DNA of 64,000 bases from Eubacterium sp. AB3007. GTDB taxonomy: Bacteria > Bacillota > Clostridia > Peptostreptococcales > Anaerovoracaceae. Below the pieces are notes generated by a model that was not told the DNA's origin, searched no databases, and worked only from the letters and a program-made list of their open reading frames with translations. Below, piece by piece: positions 1-7,118 of this stretch; position 1 is the first letter of the stretch, and each line of letters begins with the position of its first letter. The stretch lies in NCBI RefSeq assembly GCF_000688015.1, contig NZ_JIAD01000001.1, positions 124,001 through 188,000 of the forward strand, given 5' to 3'. Both the position numbers and the translations under genes were made by a program.

Positions 1-1175
1 AGAACAAAACCTGCGAACTGATCCATTTCTGTCTTTGTGCGGAATTTTGCCATGTACGCGTAGCGACCCATGGCAGGCCAGTCGATGGGGGGCATCTCCT
101 CGTGCATCACCAGATCTGCTCCGTACCGGGCCAGGATCTCTTCCTCAGTATGGTGGAAGCTGTGCCCGTCCTTGCGGCTGGCATAGGCGCAATAGTAACG
201 TTCCTGCGGCTGGGGGAATATCCTCTTTCCGTAGGCTGCCATTTCGGCGTAGATGCGGTAGGCATCGATGGACTGGGCGTAATTGATCATATCCGGATCG
301 TGACCGCCGGGAGGTCGCATGTTCACCTCCATAACCGCATAGTCCCCGGCCTTCCCGATGCCTTCGTGGTCTCCTGCAAGCCGAATGAATTCGAAGTGGA
401 TGAAGCGCATGCTTTCTCCAAACGCCTTCGCTGTTCGTCTCCCCAGTTCCTTCAAGGAATCGGGGATCTCAGGACTGGTGTAGAAGAAAACATTGTCACC
501 CTTCTGTACCGCATCGATCACCGGTGCATAGGTGTTCGTTGACTCAAACAGTGGCTCGCACTGAGCATCTAACACGGCGTCGTAGGTACAGATGTCTCCG
601 GCCAGGAATTCCTCCATAACATAGGGGACCGAAGGGAACTGCTGATAGAAAGCAAGCAAGTCTGCCTCCGTATCCAGTTTGTAAACACCATAGGCACCGA
701 CTCCCACGTCCGGCTTGGCGATGAGGGGGTACCCGGTCTCGGCAGCGAAAGCTTTTCCGCTCGCAAGATCGGTAACGCAGTGCTGTCTGGCAGTGGGGAT
801 TCCGGCTTCCCAAAAGACCTTTTTCATCTCTGACTTGCGTATGAGACGCTGGATCTGATCAGCGCGAGGACCGTGCTGAACGTTAAAATCAGTTCGCAGG
901 CGGGCATCCGTAGGCAGCCAGTATTCGTTCATGGATTCTATCCAGTCGACTCGCCCATACTTGTGGATAAAGAAGGCGACGGCTCGATATACCTGGTCGT
1001 AGTCCTCCAGGGAGGAAACATAGTAATACTCGCTCAGAGCGTTTTTCAGCGTATCGTTCAGGGAATCATAGGGCATATCTCCGATCCCAAGAACATTTAC
1101 CTGAAGTTCTGACATGCATTTGCAGAAGTGGGTGCCGCACTGTGGAAACCCAGGTGAGATATATATATAATTCAT
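1..1175 (-). CDS. ATP-grasp domain protein (partial, runs off the window)
   Basis: The frame is open from an ATG at 1175 to the window edge, giving about 391 residues without a stop. A conserved N-terminal region (ISPGFPQ) is followed by an ATP-grasp fold: the nucleotide-binding Lys and glycine-rich loop AKPDVGVGAYG lie near residues 153-163, and the metal-binding strand EVNMRPPGG near 283-291. Families of this type join a carboxylate to an amine or thiol through an acyl-phosphate; the substrate cannot be read from the sequence. The start is well supported: an AAAGGAA ribosome binding site overlaps the end of hydE, and the ATG follows the hydE stop by two bases, so it is translated with the hydrogenase-maturation operon. 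Homologues are common in Clostridia outside hydrogenase loci, so a role in H-cluster assembly is only a guess. Confidence 0.85.
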   Translation of the reverse strand, partial: MNYIYISPGFPQCGTHFCKCMSELQVNVLGIGDMPYDSLNDTLKNALSEYYYVSSLEDYDQVYRAVAFFIHKYGRVDWIESMNEYWLPTDARLRTDFNVQHGPRADQIQRLIRKSEMKKVFWEAGIPTARQHCVTDLASGKAFAAETGYPLIAKPDVGVGAYGVYKLDTEADLLAFYQQFPSVPYVMEEFLAGDICTYDAVLDAQCEPLFESTNTYAPVIDAVQKGDNVFFYTSPEIPDSLKELGRRTAKAFGESMRFIHFEFIRLAGDHEGIGKAGDYAVMEVNMRPPGGHDPDMINYAQSIDAYRIYAEMAAYGKRIFPQPQERYYCAYASRKDGHSFHHTEEEILARYGADLVMHEEMPPIDWPAMGRYAYMAKFRTKTEMDQFAGFV

Positions 1176-1177
1176 TG

Positions 1178-2254
1178 TCACAATTCCTTTCTGTCGTGCC
1201 GGAAGGAGGGGTGATCTCCTCTTCCGAAATCAAGCCGGTATCCAATGCGCTGCATCCGAGTGGCAAGACTGTTCATTCCTTCTACTGATTCTGCGCTTGT
1301 GCTGAGCTTGTTGTCGTACAGCTCGTATTTCTCTCTTGCGTCCGGTGGAGAAAGGTTAGGCATCACCACGTTTGCACCGGCCAGGATCCCTCGCTCCCGC
1401 CCGTCAGCATCGATGGTGGACAAAGCCGTGGTTGCCGGAAGAAGCACCTTTGGGAGCATGATTCTTGTGAGGCTCAGGCAGGCGGTTGTCAGGTCCACCG
1501 GACCTGTGGGATACCTCCGAAAGGGGGTGTCGTGATGGGGTACAAAGGGCCCGATTCCTACCATCTCTGGCTCCAGTTCTTTCAGAAACAGAAAGTCCTT
1601 TGCCAGTGTTTCGGCTGTCTGTCCCGGTGTGCCTACCATGAACCCGGCGCCCACTTGATATCCCAGATCCTTCAGATCCCAAAGGCATTGTTTTCGATGC
1701 TCCCACCGCATGCTCCGGGGATGAAGCCGGGCATAGTGCGCCGGATCTGCGGTCTCGTGTCGAAGCAGGTATCGGTCGGCCCCTGCCTCCCGCCATGCCC
1801 TGTATGTCTCCCTTGGCCGCTCGCCTACCGAAAGGGTCACGGCGCAGTCCGGGAACTCTGCCTTGATCCGTTCCACCAGTTGGCACAAAGCCTTGTCAGA
1901 AAGGGCTATGCCGCCAGCGTCAGTCCCCCAGCCGCTGTCCTCCCCGCCCTGGAGCACGAAGGTCCGCAATCCCAGCGCATGCCCCTCTCGGCAGCATGCG
2001 AGGACGGCCTCTGGCGTTAGCCTGTAGCGGGCTGCGCAGTGGTTGCTGGCGCGCAGCCCGCAGTAGTAACAGTCGTTTCTACAATAGTTGGTGAACTCGA
2101 TCAGCCCCCGGACAAAGATGCGGTTCCCAAAGTGGGCCCGCGCGATCTCCCTTGCGCGGGCCGCCAGATCGGCGCGAAAAGAGGTGCTTTCTGGCTCTGT
2201 CCTGGTCAACATCTCCAGAAGCTGGATCCACTCATAGCGGTTCATGCCGTTCAT
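1178..2254 (-). CDS. hydE: [FeFe] hydrogenase H-cluster radical SAM maturase HydE
   Basis: A 358-residue radical SAM enzyme. The cluster-binding motif is CRNDCYYC (Cys58, Cys62, Cys65; C-x3-C-x2-C), followed by GLRASN, characteristic of HydE rather than of biotin synthase or HydG. Length matches the family (about 350). HydE acts in the cytoplasm with HydG and HydF to build the diiron subcluster of [FeFe] hydrogenase; the client enzyme is probably the hydA gene encoded 9 kb away. Neither hydF nor hydG is in this window. The start codon overlaps the stop of the upstream TM1266-like gene by four bases (ATGA), and the ATP-grasp gene begins two bases after its stop, so the three genes form a tight operon. 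Confidence 0.93.
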   Translation of the reverse strand: MNGMNRYEWIQLLEMLTRTEPESTSFRADLAARAREIARAHFGNRIFVRGLIEFTNYCRNDCYYCGLRASNHCAARYRLTPEAVLACCREGHALGLRTFVLQGGEDSGWGTDAGGIALSDKALCQLVERIKAEFPDCAVTLSVGERPRETYRAWREAGADRYLLRHETADPAHYARLHPRSMRWEHRKQCLWDLKDLGYQVGAGFMVGTPGQTAETLAKDFLFLKELEPEMVGIGPFVPHHDTPFRRYPTGPVDLTTACLSLTRIMLPKVLLPATTALSTIDADGRERGILAGANVVMPNLSPPDAREKYELYDNKLSTSAESVEGMNSLATRMQRIGYRLDFGRGDHPSFRHDRKEL

Positions 2255-2508
2255 TTCTCTTCCGGCAGTTTGGCGTAGACCGCCTTGGCAGTCACGCCGG
2301 GGATACTTCCGATTTTACCGGACATGGCACTGATGGCATCCGCAGGACCGTCCACCGCGATGCTGATCAGAGAGATCTTGCGGTTCCGGTAGGGCAGGCC
2401 CATCCTGCCGATGATATACTGGCTGTACTGGTGAAGGATGTCATTCAGTTCGTTGCTTCGGCTGTCGTCCTCCACAACGATGGAGAGCATTGCAATTCTA
2501 TTGTCCAT
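2251..2508 (-). CDS. TM1266-family iron-only hydrogenase system protein
   Basis: An 85-residue protein of the small ACT/ferredoxin-like family typified by Thermotoga TM1266 and usually annotated as putative iron-only hydrogenase system regulator. The alternating pattern (RIAMLSIVVED, then ISLISIAVDGPADAISAMSGKIGSIPGV) fits a beta-alpha-beta-beta-alpha-beta sandwich. The family nearly always sits with hydE/hydF/hydG, and here it opens the operon and overlaps hydE by four bases. No DNA-binding motif is visible, so the regulator label is traditional rather than shown. The ribosome binding site GAAAGGAG lies upstream of the ATG. A 42-bp palindromic operator is centred about 55 bp before the start codon. 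Confidence 0.85.
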   Translation of the reverse strand: MDNRIAMLSIVVEDDSRSNELNDILHQYSQYIIGRMGLPYRNRKISLISIAVDGPADAISAMSGKIGSIPGVTAKAVYAKLPEEK

Positions 2509-2540
2509 AAAAAGAACTCCTTTCTGGGGGTGTGACGGTC

Positions 2541-2582
2541 CTTATGCGATTAATCGCTAATATTTGCGATTAATCGCATAAG
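2541..2582. promoter_or_regulatory. 42-bp palindromic operator upstream of the hydE operon
   Basis: A perfect 17-bp inverted repeat, CTTATGCGATTAATCGC and its complement, separated by the 8-nt centre TAATATTT. Each arm contains the smaller palindrome GCGATTAATCGC. A near-copy with the same 8-nt centre in opposite orientation lies at 34041-34079 in front of the WYL regulator gene. The symmetry and the second copy point to a binding site for a multimeric regulator, most simply the WYL protein encoded at 32944-33981. I see no clear -10/-35 pair directly overlapping this copy, so it could act on read-through transcription from the promoter at 2853-2881. Confidence 0.8.
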
Positions 2583-2667
2583 AGGTTCCGCATACATGGA
2601 TGGAGGAAGATCGACGCCGTGCGATGCGCCCTGAAGGCGAACTGGTCAATGGCGCTTCCTGATACAG

Positions 2668-2699
2668 AAAAAACCCCCTGCACCGAAAAGGGCAGGGGG
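2668..2699 (-). terminator. Intrinsic terminator ahead of the hydE operon
   Basis: On the minus strand an 8-bp GC-rich stem CCCCCTGC/GCAGGGGG with a 10-nt loop is followed by six T. It ends the short transcription unit that begins at the promoter 2853-2881 and lies upstream of the hyd operon. It could be a plain terminator of a small RNA or the regulated terminator of a leader. Confidence 0.8.
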
Positions 2700-2846
2700 C
2701 TGTTAATCGCGCATTTGCGTGTGATGAACTGCTTTGGGCAGGTGCCATTGAGGATGCCTGCGATTCCTTCCCGATCGGTGATCCTTGCGGTCAGTCTGGT
2801 TCTGTTTGAGTGGTTTCCGGGCAGGCGCGCCTTTCCGGTCACCGTT
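2668..2846 (-). ncRNA. Candidate small RNA or leader RNA upstream of the hydE operon
   Basis: A promoter (TTGACT, 17 bp, TATGAT) and an intrinsic terminator bound a transcript of about 180 nt without a convincing gene. Possible helices include CGGTGA pairing with TCACCG, CCGG with CCGG, and GCAGG with CCTGC. I could not match it to the consensus of cobalamin, SAM, FMN, TPP, glycine, c-di-GMP or T-box leaders. A frame starting at ATGATGATG runs through it, but it has no ribosome binding site and passes through the terminator. It is either a stand-alone small RNA or an attenuated leader of the hyd operon, whose first gene starts 160 nt beyond the terminator. Confidence 0.45.
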
Positions 2847-2852
2847 GTCATC

Positions 2853-2881
2853 ATCATAACGTAGGGAAGGGGGAAAGTCAA
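2853..2881 (-). promoter_or_regulatory. Sigma-A type promoter for the candidate RNA
   Basis: On the minus strand TTGACT (2876-2881) and TATGAT (2853-2858) are separated by exactly 17 bp, a near-consensus housekeeping promoter. Predicted transcription begins near 2846 and runs toward the hyd operon. Confidence 0.7.
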
Positions 2882-2943
2882 GTGTTTCCCACGTGATCGC
2901 AGTATTCTCTGAGGGTTTAGCCGATCTCCTGGTGGAACATCGA

Positions 2944-4083
2944 TCAGATCCGGCCCTCCGCTTCTAATTGCTTTGTGTAGGCGGTGATTTGCGCCAGACC
3001 GTCCTTGAAGTACTCCACGTCGCCGAAACCGTAGCCGATGCGGAAGGCATGATCGATCTCGAAACACATACCGTGACAGACCAGGGTGCCCATCTCATCG
3101 AACAGGCCCTGAGAGAACTCTTCTGCAGGGATGTCGAAATCGTACTCCAGGAAGGAGGTGGAACTCAGGCTGTCGCAGACCTCGTGGTAGTGGGGGTTCT
3201 CTGCCAGCCACTCGTGCAGGGCAGCGCGCCCTTCCTCTACGATAGCGCGATTGCGTGCGTAGACTTTGTCCGCGTTCTCCAGGATGATGGCTGTGATCAG
3301 CTCGTTGATGGGGCCCTCGCAGATGCTGTTGTAGGAGCGGAAGTTGTGCAGCGCATCGAAAATGCTCATATCGCGGGTGATGATCCAGCCCACACGGGTG
3401 CCGGCGCAGGAGAAGACCTTGCTGGTCCCGAAGGTGCAGATGCCTTTCTCGTAGACATCCACGATGGAGTGCATGTATCCCTCGCCCAGACCGCGGTAGA
3501 TCTCATCCACAACGACATAGGCGCCGACCTTGCGGGCGATCTCTGCCAGTCTCTCCAGGTCTTCCTTGCTCAGGGTGTAGCCGGTGGGGTTGTTGGGGCT
3601 TGCCAGAGAGATCATCTTGGTGTTCTCGTCTACAGCCGCCTCGATGGAGTCAAAGTCCAGCTTCCAGCCGGTGGAGGCATCCGCAAAGGCACGCCGCACC
3701 TCGATCCCCAGGAACTCCGGAATGGAATAGAACATCTGGTAGTTTGGCAGGACGCTGACCACATTGTCTCCCGGCTCACAAAGTGTATAGCACACGATGG
3801 AGTTGGCGCCGGTGCCGCCGTGCACAGACAGGATCATGTCCTCGGTAACAACATCGGTGTACAGGTTTGCGATGGCCTTCTTCAGCCGGGGCATTCCCTC
3901 GAAGTAGCCATAGTGCAGGCTCATCTTGTCGATTTCATCATAGAATTCCTTTGGATCAGTGCCGGTGAACTCCAGCATTTCATTTACGGTGAATGGTTTG
4001 CAGCAACTGGATCCCAGATTGTACTTTGCCAGTGGGTCATAAGGGTTGAGCCAGTATTCTACTTTAAACTTATCGATATTCAT
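2944..4083 (-). CDS. Class I/II PLP-dependent aminotransferase
   Basis: A 379-residue fold-type I aminotransferase. The motifs are in the usual order: NNPTG (about 164-168), the cofactor-ring pair D193/Y196 in VVDEIYRGL, the Schiff-base lysine K222 in GTSKVFS, and the phosphate-binding arginine in AGTRVGW. The N-terminus (MNIDKFKVEYWLNPY) resembles a subgroup related to arginine-oxidising and capreomycidine-synthase-like PLP enzymes, but the substrate cannot be fixed from sequence. It is the last gene of a minus-strand cluster with a GNAT acetyltransferase and an ornithine-cyclodeaminase-family protein, which points to the metabolism of a basic or unusual amino acid. The cluster is divergent from a PucR regulator. 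Confidence 0.88.
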   Translation of the reverse strand: MNIDKFKVEYWLNPYDPLAKYNLGSSCCKPFTVNEMLEFTGTDPKEFYDEIDKMSLHYGYFEGMPRLKKAIANLYTDVVTEDMILSVHGGTGANSIVCYTLCEPGDNVVSVLPNYQMFYSIPEFLGIEVRRAFADASTGWKLDFDSIEAAVDENTKMISLASPNNPTGYTLSKEDLERLAEIARKVGAYVVVDEIYRGLGEGYMHSIVDVYEKGICTFGTSKVFSCAGTRVGWIITRDMSIFDALHNFRSYNSICEGPINELITAIILENADKVYARNRAIVEEGRAALHEWLAENPHYHEVCDSLSSTSFLEYDFDIPAEEFSQGLFDEMGTLVCHGMCFEIDHAFRIGYGFGDVEYFKDGLAQITAYTKQLEAEGRI

Positions 4084-4133
4084 TCTGTTCTCCTTTCGTT
4101 GTGGTGGCCTGCCGGTTTCGGCAGCCCGCTTTC

Positions 4134-4622
4134 TTAATAGTATCTTCTGCGTACGACCTCGTAGGTCCGGTTCTCGTCCCGGGAGTCGCGTTCGATTCTT
4201 CCCGGTGCGCTCTTGACAGAAGCTCCTGTCAGCTGGAACCCGGCTTTCTGGTAAACCGCGGCAGCGCGGTCATTGTCAGGATAGTGGATCAGCTCGACGC
4301 AGCCGATCGAGGGGAATTCCTTCTTGAATTCCTCCACACAGGCATCCAGCGAGGATACGCCATTTCCCTTGCCTTGCTGGGACTTGTCGATCATGATTCG
4401 GTGCAGGAACACGTAATCCGGATCACCTTCCACGAAGTAATAAAGAACGAATCCAATCAAGGTTTCATCGTCATAGATCGCCTTCGGGATGAATTCTTTG
4501 TACAGATAGCACTCTGCGATGGAGAAGAGATTGTCCTCGACGAATCCCTTCTGACTGTCTTCCATCTCCAGATCTGTCACTGGAATCAGATTGTCCTTAG
4601 TGATTTCTTTTAACCTGATCAT
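4134..4622 (-). CDS. GNAT N-acetyltransferase (spermine/spermidine acetyltransferase-like)
   Basis: A 162-residue GNAT protein. The acetyl-CoA pyrophosphate loop is QQGKGNG in the strand/helix RIMIDKSQQGKGNGVSSL (about residues 95-110), and the C-terminal YQKAGFQLTG is the usual motif-B end. Length and the DPDYVFLHRIMID segment recall BltD/PaiA-type polyamine acetyltransferases. It lies 50 bp upstream of the aminotransferase and 65 bp downstream of the cyclodeaminase-family gene, all on the same strand, so a polyamine or a product of the neighbouring enzymes is a reasonable substrate. The specificity is an inference. Confidence 0.82.
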   Translation of the reverse strand: MIRLKEITKDNLIPVTDLEMEDSQKGFVEDNLFSIAECYLYKEFIPKAIYDDETLIGFVLYYFVEGDPDYVFLHRIMIDKSQQGKGNGVSSLDACVEEFKKEFPSIGCVELIHYPDNDRAAAVYQKAGFQLTGASVKSAPGRIERDSRDENRTYEVVRRRYY

Positions 4623-4687
4623 GTTGTCCTCCTGATCTATTCTGCCCCCAAGGGCATCAGTTCGTTGCTACTCAGAGAGGGTACATC

Positions 4688-5701
4688 TCAGATCTCTGCC
4701 GTCACGCCCCTCTGTTTGGCATTTGCCAGTTCGATGGCGACCTTGGCGGTGGCCATGTCCAGCGCAGCCAGGCCGGTCGCATCGAAGATCGTGATATCTT
4801 CCTCGGATGTGCGTCCCTGTTTGGTTCCGTTCAGGACCTCGCCGATCTCACCGGCGAACTCTTCTTCTTTGATGACGCCAGTCTTGAAGGGGATCTCTGA
4901 TTCGCCCACCTTGCAGCACTGGGCGATGTCGTCACAGAAGACTCTGGTTCCACGGAACAGTTCCGGGTCGATCTCTTCCTTCCCGACCATATCGGCGCCG
5001 ATGCAGGAGATGTGTGTTCCAGGGCGCACCCAGTCCTTGCGGAAGAGGGGTGATGTGGCCCGGGTGATGGTGATGATGCAGTCTGCGGTCTCCACCGCTT
5101 CCTTCATATCTTCCATGACCACAAAGTCCGCCTGACCGGCATCGACCCCCAGCTCATCCGCCAGCCTCTGCGCCAGTCCGTCTGCGAACTTTTCTGCGAA
5201 CTTCACATCCAGTGGGTCCACAATCTGGATCCTGGTGATCTGGGGCATGGCACTGATTACAGCGGCCAGTTGGAAGAAGGCCTGCCGTCCAGCTCCTACG
5301 ATGGTAAGGGTGCTTGCATCCTTACGTGCCAGAGCCCTTGTGCTGACAGCGCCTGCTGCGCCGGTGCGCATACAGGTAATATAGGATGCATCCATGACAC
5401 CCAGTGGGATGCCTGTGTTGGAATCAAATGCCATCAGGACGCCGGTGAATACAGGCAGGGACTTGCTTTCGTTGGCGGGGAAGTTGTTCAACAGTTTGGC
5501 TCCGTGAATGCCGACTTCGCCGAAGACGCCTCCCGAACGGATGTCAGATACGGCATTCTCCGGGAAGTGATGCTCCACCAGAGGCCATGCCACGGCTTCT
5601 CCCTTTGCTTTCAGTTTATAAACGGCTTCGACGCCTTCTATGACACGAGGCATCTCCAGGATCTGTTCCAGATCATTTCTAGACAAGATCTTAATGTTCA
5701 T
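4688..5701 (-). CDS. Ornithine cyclodeaminase/mu-crystallin family protein
   Basis: A 337-residue member of the family that includes ornithine cyclodeaminase, alanine dehydrogenase of archaea, and imine reductases. Visible motifs are the substrate lysine region GIHGAKLLNNFP (K69), the MRTGAAGAV segment (about 111-119), the NAD-binding turn VGAGRQA (about 135-141) and the catalytic-Asp region DATGLAALD near residue 307. The reaction could be ornithine to proline or reduction of a cyclic imine. The start is supported by AAAGGAGGT upstream of the ATG. It leads the minus-strand cluster with the GNAT protein and aminotransferase, and its promoter region is shared with the divergent PucR gene. Confidence 0.88.
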   Translation of the reverse strand: MNIKILSRNDLEQILEMPRVIEGVEAVYKLKAKGEAVAWPLVEHHFPENAVSDIRSGGVFGEVGIHGAKLLNNFPANESKSLPVFTGVLMAFDSNTGIPLGVMDASYITCMRTGAAGAVSTRALARKDASTLTIVGAGRQAFFQLAAVISAMPQITRIQIVDPLDVKFAEKFADGLAQRLADELGVDAGQADFVVMEDMKEAVETADCIITITRATSPLFRKDWVRPGTHISCIGADMVGKEEIDPELFRGTRVFCDDIAQCCKVGESEIPFKTGVIKEEEFAGEIGEVLNGTKQGRTSEEDITIFDATGLAALDMATAKVAIELANAKQRGVTAEI

Positions 5702-5901
5702 GATGATTTACCTCCTTTATGTTCTGGTATAATCATACTCCAATGTTTCACCGAATACCATTCAGATTATTTGTATTCATTTACAATAGAATATGCTATA
5801 TAGTTTGGGGAAAATATAAAAAAGCGGATAAAATAAGTTGTATATTGTATTTAATTCTAATAATATATGATATAATATATGAAAAATTACAGGAGGATAC
5901 C

Positions 5902-7071
5902 ATGTATTATACGATTTCCGGGTTTTACAACACATATAAGGATCGACTGAACCTCATCTGTGGCGGGGGAGGCATGACCCGACGGATCCGTTCGGCTGGT
6001 GTACTGGATTATGAATTCCTGCCGGAGCTCCGAGGGAAGTACCGTCACAGCAACTTTCAGGAGGATCAACTTGTGATCACCACGTTTCTGTATGCCCGGG
6101 ACAATGAATTTCTGATTGCTGACGCGGTGAAAAACCTGATTGCCAAAGGAGTCAGCGGACTGATCATCAAGAATGTCTTTCATCTGCAGATCCACGAAAC
6201 CGTGGTGCGGTACGCGGACGCGAAAAACTTCCCTATCTTTGTTTCCGACTCCGCGGATCTGATCTTCGAGGATTTTATCTTCGATGTGATGGGGAGTGTC
6301 CGGAGAATGGAGTCGTTGGACTTTGTGCAGAAGGAGATCGACGCGACTCTGGCCAATGAGACCACCGAGGAGGAAGCCTATAACCACGGGATCAACCTGA
6401 ATCCTTCTTTCGAGAACCAGCATCAGGTGTTCTATCTTCCCGTGGATGTAGATGCGCCGGACTTTTCGTATCTAAACCGGTTTCAGAGTTTTCAGGACAA
6501 CCCGCTGAATCGGCCAGAGGATCTGCTGACCTTCTATGACGGGGGATTTCTGTACATCCATTCCTGGGAGCATCAGGATCCGGTGGCGGTGAGGACCCTT
6601 GCGGAGGAATTAAAAAAGAACTGTCCGGAGGCGGTCTGTATGGGAATCAGTGAGGTTCACTATTATCTGGGAGAGTTGAAACGGTCCTTGAAGGAGGCCA
6701 TCTATGCGGCCAGGGTGGCGTCCCATGGAAACGTAGTGCGCTATGGAGAGCTGGGGAGTCTGCAGATCCTTCTGCCGCACTGCCGCAGCGATGCCATGGA
6801 GAGCTTCCGGAGGAGCATACTGGAGCCCCTTGCGGAGTATGACCTGGAGAACAAAGCCCATCTGCAGGAGACACTGGAAGCTTACTGCGAGAACGGATTT
6901 CGGTTTTCCGATGCGGCAGCGGCTTTGTCCCAACACGAGAATACGGTGCGCTACCGTATGGAGAAAATCGCAGAGGTGACAGGCCTTCACTACAAAAGCC
7001 CCCAGGAATTGCAACAGTTGGATCTGGCCTATCGGATCCAGCTGTGTCAGGAGATTCTGGAGAAGGCGTAG
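5902..7071 (+). CDS. PucR-family transcriptional regulator
   Basis: A 389-residue regulator. The N-terminal half is a PucR-type sensory domain (FLYARDNEFLIADAVKNLIAKG... typical of the purine-catabolism regulator-like fold), and the C-terminus carries the PucR helix-turn-helix (ALSQHENTVRYRMEKIAEVTG). The ATG at 5902 has an ideal ACAGGAGG ribosome binding site; the frame is open further upstream but through an AT-rich promoter-like stretch, so longer starts are unlikely. It is transcribed divergently from the cyclodeaminase-GNAT-aminotransferase cluster and is its most likely regulator. A TTGTAT/TGATAT pair 17 bp apart just upstream may be its promoter. Confidence 0.88.
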   Translation: MYYTISGFYNTYKDRLNLICGGGGMTRRIRSAGVLDYEFLPELRGKYRHSNFQEDQLVITTFLYARDNEFLIADAVKNLIAKGVSGLIIKNVFHLQIHETVVRYADAKNFPIFVSDSADLIFEDFIFDVMGSVRRMESLDFVQKEIDATLANETTEEEAYNHGINLNPSFENQHQVFYLPVDVDAPDFSYLNRFQSFQDNPLNRPEDLLTFYDGGFLYIHSWEHQDPVAVRTLAEELKKNCPEAVCMGISEVHYYLGELKRSLKEAIYAARVASHGNVVRYGELGSLQILLPHCRSDAMESFRRSILEPLAEYDLENKAHLQETLEAYCENGFRFSDAAAALSQHENTVRYRMEKIAEVTGLHYKSPQELQQLDLAYRIQLCQEILEKA

Positions 7072-7079
7072 AAAGAAAC

Positions 7080-7102
7080 GGGACGAGCGTTACGCTCGTC
7101 CC
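7080..7102. terminator. Convergent hairpin terminator
   Basis: A perfect 10-bp stem GGGACGAGCG/CGCTCGTCCC with a 3-nt TTA loop sits between the convergent PucR and Eis-like genes. On the minus strand it is followed by a T-rich tail, so it most plausibly ends the Eis-like transcript. Confidence 0.65.
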
Positions 7103-7118
7103 AGTGACGTATCAGGCC

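Noticed and set aside
2570..3067. Protein-coding gene through the small RNA candidate
   Set aside because: The frame crosses the end of the aminotransferase gene and an intrinsic terminator and has no ribosome binding site before its possible ATG triplets.
2968..4137. Long plus-strand open frame opposite the aminotransferase gene
   Set aside because: The minus strand encodes a complete aminotransferase with all motifs; the plus frame is Val/Asp/His-rich and featureless.
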